From NCBI GenBank assembly GCA_903881545.1, contig CAIRTQ010000132.1, forward strand, positions 1-35,768: a DNA stretch of 35,768 nucleotides. The letters are read 5' to 3'. The DNA comes from an uncultured Elusimicrobia bacterium (GTDB taxonomy: Bacteria > Elusimicrobiota > Elusimicrobia > UBA1565 > UBA9628). Positions 30,856 to 35,768 of the stretch are shown piece by piece (within the stretch, counting starts at the first letter, position 1; each line of letters starts with the position of its first letter). Both the position numbers and the translations under genes were made by a program. The notes under the pieces were generated by a model, which had not been told where the DNA came from, did no database searches, and saw only the letters and a list, made by a program, of their open reading frames with translations.

Positions 30856-32328
30856 ATGGCGATTTCCCCCCCGCGCGAGGCACTTGCCGTCGCGATAGAA
30901 AAGCGGGCGCACAGCAAGACCGGTTGCCCCCTCTGGCTGCGCCACGGACTGCGCACAGGCCTGCACCTGGCCCTGGACGCAACGGCCGTGGCCGTTTCCT
31001 ACAAACTGGCCTATCTCTGGCGGTTCCACGCCTCGCGCTGGGTCGCCGCATTCCCCCTCCTCGGGCCCATCCCCGACTGGGGCCTCTACTCTCACATACT
31101 CTATGCCGTGGTCCCGCTGTGGCTCATGATCTTCTGGTACTCCTCACGGCTCTACAACGATCCGTGGATAAGCGACGCCGACCGGTTCCTCAAGATCGCC
31201 CAAGGCTGTCTATTGGCCACCTTGGCCACCATGACCGCCACCTACATCTACTCCCGCCTCGAATACTCGCGCATGATGCTGGTGATGGTCCTACCCATAG
31301 CCACGGTCCTGGTTTCCGTGAGCCAGGCGCTGGTCCTCGGCGTGGACCGCTGGATATCCCGGCTTGAGGCCGTCCGGCCGGTTCTCTTAATAGGCGGCGG
31401 AGCCGTGGCGCGCATGGTCAAGGCCCGCATCCGCTCCCGGCATCCGGACGCGGATATCCGCGAACTGCGCGAACTGCCTCTGCACCAGGAACTCGCGCGG
31501 CTCCTGGACGCGGCCCCCTTCCACGAAGTCATCGTCTGCAGGTCCGCCGGCGACCACGGCCGCATCCTGGACGCCGCCGAGCTCTGCGACAGCCGCGGCG
31601 CGTCCTTCAAGATGCTGCCCGACCTCCTCGAACTGCGCCTGGGCGAGGTTCAGTTGGACCAAAGCCTCGGCCTGCCCGCCTACCGCATCCAGCACGCCTC
31701 CATGACGCGGGTCAATTTCGCTTCCAAACGCGCCTTCGACCTGGCCTTCTGCGCGCTGATCTTCCTCGTGGCCGGCCTGCCCTGGCTGATTTTGATGGCT
31801 CTCATCAAGCTGGACTCGCCGGGCCCCGCGGTCTTCAAACAGAAGCGCTACGGCTACAAAGGCCAGATATTCTTAGCCTACAAGTTCCGCACCATGGTCG
31901 AAGACGCCGAAAGCCGCATCGCCTCGGTCCAATACCGCAACGGCCACCAGGGCGGCTTCTTCAAGGCCAAGGACGACCCGCGCGTGACCCGGGTCGGCAA
32001 ATGGCTGCGGCGGTTCTCGCTCGATGAATTCCCGCAGTTCATCAACGTCCTCAAGGGCGAGATGAGCGTGGTCGGCCCCCGGCCGCTGGCCGTGAGCACG
32101 GGCGAACTGTCCCACCTGATGCGGGAGTTCGGCGAGACCGCCAGGAAGCGCCTGAACACCCTGCCGGGCATCACCGGCCTTTGGCAGGTCTCCGGCCGCA
32201 ACGACGTCTCCGATGGACAGCGCTTCGCTTTGGACATATTCTATATCGAACATTGGTCTCTGGGCTTGGACCTGGAGATCATCCTCAAGACCGTGCCGGC
32301 CATGCTGTCGACCAAGGGGGCCTATTGA
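30856..32328 (+). CDS. Undecaprenyl-phosphate sugar phosphotransferase (WbaP/polyprenyl glycosylphosphotransferase)
   Basis: 490 aa, full-length WbaP/EpsE type. The first ~170 residues contain four predicted membrane segments (for example [35 protein letters not shown]). A Rossmann-like CoA-binding-type domain follows ([20 protein letters not shown]). From about residue 285 comes the bacterial sugar transferase domain: [56 protein letters not shown] with D390-E391 as the catalytic pair, MSVVGPRPL, and a C-terminal [16 protein letters not shown]. It transfers a sugar-1-phosphate from a UDP sugar to undecaprenyl phosphate and starts the repeat unit. It overlaps the aminotransferase gene by 4 nt. 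Confidence 0.95.
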   Translation: MAISPPREALAVAIEKRAHSKTGCPLWLRHGLRTGLHLALDATAVAVSYKLAYLWRFHASRWVAAFPLLGPIPDWGLYSHILYAVVPLWLMIFWYSSRLYNDPWISDADRFLKIAQGCLLATLATMTATYIYSRLEYSRMMLVMVLPIATVLVSVSQALVLGVDRWISRLEAVRPVLLIGGGAVARMVKARIRSRHPDADIRELRELPLHQELARLLDAAPFHEVIVCRSAGDHGRILDAAELCDSRGASFKMLPDLLELRLGEVQLDQSLGLPAYRIQHASMTRVNFASKRAFDLAFCALIFLVAGLPWLILMALIKLDSPGPAVFKQKRYGYKGQIFLAYKFRTMVEDAESRIASVQYRNGHQGGFFKAKDDPRVTRVGKWLRRFSLDEFPQFINVLKGEMSVVGPRPLAVSTGELSHLMREFGETARKRLNTLPGITGLWQVSGRNDVSDGQRFALDIFYIEHWSLGLDLEIILKTVPAMLSTKGAY

Positions 32329-33455
32329 ACCAGACCACGACGCCGCAAATCCCATTGCTGAGCCTCAAGAAGCAGCACGAACGCCTGTCTACGGAACTGC
32401 ACCAGGCGCTGTCGCGGGTCTTGGACTCAGGGGTCTACATCCTGGGGCCCGAGGTCAAGCAGTTCGAGACCGAATTCGCCGCGGCCCTGGGCGCGCACCA
32501 CGCCGTGGGCGTCTCCTCCGGCACCGACGCCCTGCGCATCGCCCTGGAGGCCGTCGGAGTGGGCCCGGGAGACGAAGTACTCGTGCCTTCTTTCACCTTC
32601 GTGGCCACGGCCACCGCGGTCTCGGCCCTGGGCGCCCGGCCCCGCTTCGTCGACATCGACCCGGAGTCCATGACCATGGACCCCGCCGCGGCGGCCCGGG
32701 CCGCGGGGCCGCGCACGCGCGCGCTCATCCCCGTCCATCTCTTCGGCCAGCCCGCGGACATGGACGCCCTGGGCGCCCTGGCGCGGGCCAAAGGCCTCAA
32801 GATCGTGGAGGACTGCGCCCAGGCGCACCTCTGCGCCTACCATGGCCGGACCGTGGGCACCATCGGCGACGCGGGCGCCTTCAGCTTCTACCCCTCCAAG
32901 AACCTCGGCGCGGTGGGCGACGCCGGCGCGGTGACCGTCGCCGACCCAGCTCTGGCGGAGACCGTGCGCCAGCTGCGCAACTGCGGCCGGGAGACGGGCG
33001 GCTCAGCCTACAGCTACGCCCGCATCGGCCAGAACTGCCGCTTGGACGAGTTGCAAGCCGCGATCCTGCGGGTCAAGCTCAAGCGCCTGCGGGAATGGAC
33101 GGAAAGCCGGCGGGCCGTGGCCCGGCGCTACATCGAGGGGCTCGCGGGCCTGCCTCTGCGCCTGCCCGACCTGGGCCGCTCGGGCTCCGTCCACACCTTC
33201 CACCTCTTCGTCTTGCGCTGCGAACGGCGCGACGCGCTGGCCGCGCATCTGACGCGGCACGACATCGGCAACGCCGTCTACTATCCTGTCCCCGTCCATC
33301 GCCAGAAGCCTTACGCGGCGGCGCAGCTTCCGGGCGAGTCCTTCCCCCATACGGAGGAGGCGGCGCGGACCGCCTTGGCCCTGCCCCTCTACCCGGAGCT
33401 GGAGCCCGGCGAGGTCGACACGGTCTGCCGGGCGGTGCGCGAATTCTTTAAATGA
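32325..33455 (+). CDS. DegT/DnrJ/EryC1-family sugar aminotransferase
   Basis: 376 aa from the TTG at 32325, which overlaps the previous stop (TTGA) and has AAGGGGG upstream; there is no ATG in the frame near the N-terminus. The PLP enzyme is recognised by its N-terminal substrate loop ([26 protein letters not shown]), [36 protein letters not shown], and the Schiff-base lysine K192 in [16 protein letters not shown]. It aminates a keto sugar-nucleotide, as FdtB, WbpE or QdtB do, to make a C3- or C4-amino sugar. The 4-keto or 3-keto substrate cannot be fixed by sequence. No partner nucleotide-sugar gene lies next to it, so the ketosugar may come from elsewhere in the genome. Confidence 0.88.
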   Translation: MNQTTTPQIPLLSLKKQHERLSTELHQALSRVLDSGVYILGPEVKQFETEFAAALGAHHAVGVSSGTDALRIALEAVGVGPGDEVLVPSFTFVATATAVSALGARPRFVDIDPESMTMDPAAAARAAGPRTRALIPVHLFGQPADMDALGALARAKGLKIVEDCAQAHLCAYHGRTVGTIGDAGAFSFYPSKNLGAVGDAGAVTVADPALAETVRQLRNCGRETGGSAYSYARIGQNCRLDELQAAILRVKLKRLREWTESRRAVARRYIEGLAGLPLRLPDLGRSGSVHTFHLFVLRCERRDALAAHLTRHDIGNAVYYPVPVHRQKPYAAAQLPGESFPHTEEAARTALALPLYPELEPGEVDTVCRAVREFFK

Positions 33456-34573
33456 CGAGGGTGCTCTTCGTATCCACCTCCACCACCTTGGGTGGGGCGG
33501 AAAAGACCCTCTATTGCCTGGCCACCGGCCTCGATCCCAGGCAGTTCCAGGTCGTCGGCGTGGTCAGCCTCAAGCCCCTGGGCCATTACGGCGAGCGCCT
33601 CGCCGGACGCGGCCTCAAGACCCAGAGCCTGGGCATGCGGCGCTGGCCCTCCCTCGGAAACGCCGCCGCGCTGGCCGGCATCGTGGCGCGCGAACGCCCC
33701 GACCTGGTCCATGCCGTCATGTATCAGGCCATCCAGCTCTGCCGCTTCGTCAAGGGCCGCGCCGGCGCGCCCTTCCGGCTCATCAGCTCGCCGCGCGTCA
33801 ACTACCGCACGCGGCCGCTGTGGACCTTGCTCGTGGACCGCTGGTTCAAGGCGGCCGACGACCTGCTGATCTGCGAATCCGAGGCCTCGCGCGAATTCCT
33901 GCTGCGCCGGCAGGGCTACGCGCCGGACCGGGTGCGCACCATCTACAATGGCGTAGACGCCCCGCGGCCGGAGGAAGGCTTGGGCGCGCGCCTCGGATTG
34001 CGCCGCGAGCTGGGCTTGTCCGAGGACGCCGTGCTGGCGGCCTGCGTGGGACGGCTCGACGTCCAAAAGGGCCACGAGGTTCTCATCGAGGCCTGGAGCC
34101 GGTTGCCCCGCGCCCCCGAGCTGCACTGCGTCATCATCGGCGACGGCCCCCTGCGCGGGAAGCTGGAGGCCGAAGTCAGGCGCCGGCACCTGGAGGACCG
34201 CGTGCATATCCTGGGCGAGCGCGCCGACGCCCGCTCCTGGCTGCGCGCCTGCGACATCTTCGTCCTGCCCTCCCTCTGGGAAGGCCTGCCCAACGCCCTC
34301 TTGGAAGCCATGTCCCTGGGCCTGCCGGTCGTGGCCTCGGCAGTAGACGGCATCTGCGAGGTCGTCAGGCAAGGCCAAGACGGCCTGCTGGTCCCGCCCC
34401 GCGACCCGGCGGCCCTGTCCCGAGCCATCGCCTCGCTCCGGGCGGACCCGCAGCTCCGCCGCAATCTCGGAGAGTCCGCCCGGCTGCGTGTCACCGAACG
34501 CTTCAGTTTCCCCGCCATGATGGCCGGTTACGCCGCCGCTTACCGGGATGTCCTGTCGCGGCCCGCGGCTTAG
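33452..34573 (+). CDS. GT4 family glycosyltransferase
   Basis: 373 aa. GT-B fold: [15 protein letters not shown] near the N-terminus (GG/E motif), [20 protein letters not shown] (donor-binding strand), [43 protein letters not shown] (the EX7E region, with the catalytic-type acidic residues in [10 protein letters not shown]) and [19 protein letters not shown]. The start codon overlaps the aminotransferase stop (ATGA). It probably acts near the end of the cluster's repeat synthesis. After its stop, AT-rich and pyrimidine-rich sequence follows to the IS element. Confidence 0.9.
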   Translation: MTRVLFVSTSTTLGGAEKTLYCLATGLDPRQFQVVGVVSLKPLGHYGERLAGRGLKTQSLGMRRWPSLGNAAALAGIVARERPDLVHAVMYQAIQLCRFVKGRAGAPFRLISSPRVNYRTRPLWTLLVDRWFKAADDLLICESEASREFLLRRQGYAPDRVRTIYNGVDAPRPEEGLGARLGLRRELGLSEDAVLAACVGRLDVQKGHEVLIEAWSRLPRAPELHCVIIGDGPLRGKLEAEVRRRHLEDRVHILGERADARSWLRACDIFVLPSLWEGLPNALLEAMSLGLPVVASAVDGICEVVRQGQDGLLVPPRDPAALSRAIASLRADPQLRRNLGESARLRVTERFSFPAMMAGYAAAYRDVLSRPAA

Positions 34574-34713
34574 GCCGCCCCACCCCCGCCCGCCCTCAAT
34601 CATTAAGAAATAAATAAATTATCGCGAGAATGTCCGTGTCAACTCATCTAAAAATGTTACCGAAGCCGTCATAGGCCGGTCCTTTCTCTTTTTGCTTCTT
34701 TTTCTCTTTGTGA
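34574..34713. other. Intergenic region with AT-rich tract and pyrimidine-rich tract
   Basis: 140 nt between the GT4 gene and the IS. The part 34597-34622 is AT-rich and resembles an unwinding element or promoter, but no hexamer pair is convincing. A pyrimidine-rich run (34678-34709) precedes the IS target site. A hairpin with a clear stem was not found, so a terminator is not claimed. Confidence 0.4.
34706..34713. repeat. Left copy of target-site duplication
   Basis: CTTTGTGA immediately left of the IS. Confidence 0.88.
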
Positions 34714-34737
34714 GTGGCTTATGCACTTGACTTAGGT
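34714..34737 (+). repeat. Left terminal inverted repeat of the IS
   Basis: Starts GTGGCTTATGCACTT and matches the reverse complement of the right end at 22 of 24 positions. Confidence 0.9.
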
Positions 34738-34746
34738 TGAGTGTCA

Positions 34747-35712
34747 ATGTATATTGCTCCGATGGCAAGACTCTTCCCGCGGGACTTGTTGGAATTCGAA
34801 CGAAAATTCAGGACCGAGGACGATTGTCGTAGATACCTCGCCAAAATTCGCTGGCCATATGGGTTCCGATGCCCCCAATGTGGCCTGGACCGCGCTTGGC
34901 GGATCGGCGACAAGCTCTGGCAATGCCAGAATTGCAATGCCATGGTATCCATAACCGCTGGAACCATCTTTCATCGCAGCCACCTCCCCCTGCGGCTCTG
35001 GTTCCGAGCAATATGGTGGTTTACGAATCAAAAGACGGGGGTGAGCGCTTTGGGGATGCAGCACACCCTGGGATTGGGAAGCTATCATAGCGCCTGGGCG
35101 TGCCTGCATAAGTTGCGCAGGGCGATGGTGCGGCCCAATCGTGAACATCTGACAACGGCGGTAGAGGTGGACGATATTTTTGTCGGTGGAAGAACCCATG
35201 TCCCTGGCAGGACTCCTGGGAGCAAGGCTGTCGTCGTCGTTGCCGTTGAAATCCGAGGGGAGGGGATGGGCCGGGTCCGCCTCAAACAAATCCCCGAGCC
35301 CACGAAGGAGCACTTGGTCCACTTTGTAAAGGAGGTTGTGGCACCAGGAGCCGTCGTTATAACTGACGGTTGGGAGTCCTATAATGGAGTAGCGCGGCAG
35401 GGGTATATTCATCAACCCCGCACAATCCATAAGACCGGCCGTACAGGTAGCCAGGTCTTGCCACGTGTACATCGAGTCGCTGCCCTGCTCAAACGCTGGT
35501 TGCTCGGTGTATACCAGGGAAGAGTATCGTGGGACCATCTTGACCATTATCTTGAAGAATTTGCTTTTCGGTTCAACCGGAGATCCTCTCGCCATCGGGG
35601 ACAGCTCTTTTATCGACTCCTCCAGCAGGCTGTCGCCGTGGAGCCGCACCCGTACCAGGTCCTGAAGAGACAAAATGTAAGCCAGCCAATGGCTCCATCA
35701 CGCAGTACCTGA
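34747..35712 (+). CDS. IS1595-family transposase (ISXO2-like)
   Basis: 321 aa from the ATG at 34747; GTG 34741 and ATG 34762 are other possible starts, and family members usually begin near the latter. The N-terminus has the family's usual PRDLLEFERKFRTEDDCRRYL and a zinc ribbon (CPQCGLDRAW...WQCQNCN). The ISXO2-type DDE domain follows: VEVDDIFVGG (first Asp), VVITDGWESYNGV (second Asp) and the C-terminal block (LLKRWLLGVYQGRVS, HLDHYLEEFAFRFNRR), in which this family has an N/H rather than a glutamate in the third position region. No internal stop or frameshift was seen, so it appears functional. It lies wholly between the terminal repeats. Confidence 0.93.
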   Translation: MYIAPMARLFPRDLLEFERKFRTEDDCRRYLAKIRWPYGFRCPQCGLDRAWRIGDKLWQCQNCNAMVSITAGTIFHRSHLPLRLWFRAIWWFTNQKTGVSALGMQHTLGLGSYHSAWACLHKLRRAMVRPNREHLTTAVEVDDIFVGGRTHVPGRTPGSKAVVVVAVEIRGEGMGRVRLKQIPEPTKEHLVHFVKEVVAPGAVVITDGWESYNGVARQGYIHQPRTIHKTGRTGSQVLPRVHRVAALLKRWLLGVYQGRVSWDHLDHYLEEFAFRFNRRSSRHRGQLFYRLLQQAVAVEPHPYQVLKRQNVSQPMAPSRST

Positions 35713-35730
35713 GTAAAGTGCATAAGCCAC
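35707..35730 (-). repeat. Right terminal inverted repeat of the IS
   Basis: Reverse complement starts GTGGCTTATGCACTT. The transposase TGA (35710-35712) lies inside it. Confidence 0.9.
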
Positions 35731-35738
35731 CTTTGTGA
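35731..35738. repeat. Right copy of target-site duplication
   Basis: CTTTGTGA immediately right of the IS, identical to 34706-34713. Confidence 0.88.
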
Positions 35739-35743
35739 ATTGC

Positions 35744-35762
35744 TGTGGACAAGTGTGGATAA
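35744..35762 (-). promoter_or_regulatory. Pair of DnaA-box-like 9-mers
   Basis: TGTGGATAA (35754-35762) is the exact reverse complement of the DnaA box TTATCCACA. TGTGGACAA (35744-35752) differs by one base. They are in the same orientation, 10 bp apart, as in the region upstream of many dnaA genes or in oriC. The window ends 6 nt later, so the context is unknown. Confidence 0.5.
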
Positions 35763-35768
35763 CATGAA

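Larger units (their letters stand above)
34714..35730 (+). mobile_element. IS1595-family insertion sequence, intact
   Basis: 1017 bp with imperfect terminal inverted repeats of 24 bp (34714-34737 and 35707-35730; 22 of 24 match, both starting GTGGCTTATGCACTT). It is flanked by a perfect 8-bp direct repeat, the target-site length known for this family. It carries a single full-length transposase gene whose stop lies inside the right repeat. Both ends and target duplication are intact, so insertion may be recent. Confidence 0.92.

Noticed and set aside
34660-34709. Possible Rho-independent terminator after the GT4 gene
   Set aside because: The bases before the pyrimidine-rich run form only a 4-bp outer stem with mismatches inside, and the run is broken by C and G.
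176-35768. CRISPR arrays, tRNA and rRNA genes
   Set aside because: No regularly spaced repeats and no tRNA- or rRNA-like segments were noticed. The intergenic gaps are all short (at most about 140 nt).

Overview
The window looks like chromosomal DNA of a Gram-negative (diderm), mostly GC-rich bacterium. The signs are a signal-peptide-bearing outer-membrane barrel, a periplasmic metal-binding protein, and a large set of genes for building a surface polysaccharide (O-antigen, capsule or exopolysaccharide). No rRNA, tRNA or housekeeping marker is present, so the lineage cannot be fixed. An uncultured phylum such as Elusimicrobiota would fit the style of the hypothetical genes, but that is only a guess.

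Layout. (1) 176-2608 (+): a tandem radical SAM protein with a B12-type N-terminus. (2) 10459-2617 (-): a tightly packed leftward operon with a membrane sulfatase-superfamily protein carrying a lectin-like domain, a 79-residue YLDPATG membrane protein, two methyltransferases and a three-domain glycosyltransferase. (3) 10538-15719 (+): a putative cysteine-peptidase-like secreted protein, then a metal-uptake operon (outer-membrane barrel, ZnuA-like binding protein, ABC ATPase, permease). (4) 15728-21086 (+): a two-domain glycosyltransferase, then a CDP-deoxysugar pathway (rfbF, rfbG, a 3,5-epimerase-like protein, a reductase). (5) 21076-23606 (+): two glycosyltransferase-type genes of clearly lower GC, probably acquired separately. 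(6) 23607-28934 (+): a polyprenyl-phosphate glycosyltransferase, then a four-gene module (ThDP enzyme, HpcH/HpaI-type aldolase, HAD phosphatase, SDR). (7) 28947-34573 (+): two GT2 genes, a WbaP-type initiating phosphoglycosyltransferase, a DegT-type sugar aminotransferase and a GT4. (8) 34714-35730: an intact IS1595-family element with matching inverted repeats and a perfect 8-bp target duplication. Just beyond it, at the window edge, are two DnaA-box-like 9-mers.

How it fits together (inference). The WbaP-like enzyme loads the first sugar phosphate on undecaprenyl phosphate. The GT2 and GT4 enzymes extend the chain. rfbF/rfbG with the epimerase and reductase make a CDP-6-deoxysugar. The aminotransferase makes an amino sugar. 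The methyltransferases and the sulfatase-like enzyme decorate the product. No Wzx/Wzy or Wzm/Wzt export gene is visible, so the locus is incomplete here or continues elsewhere. The strongest candidate for undescribed biochemistry is the ThDP enzyme-aldolase-phosphatase-SDR module next to a CDP-sugar pathway that lacks RfbH. It could make a branched or chain-extended sugar.

Several forward genes have a -10-like hexamer only 6-7 nt before the start codon, which suggests leaderless transcripts.
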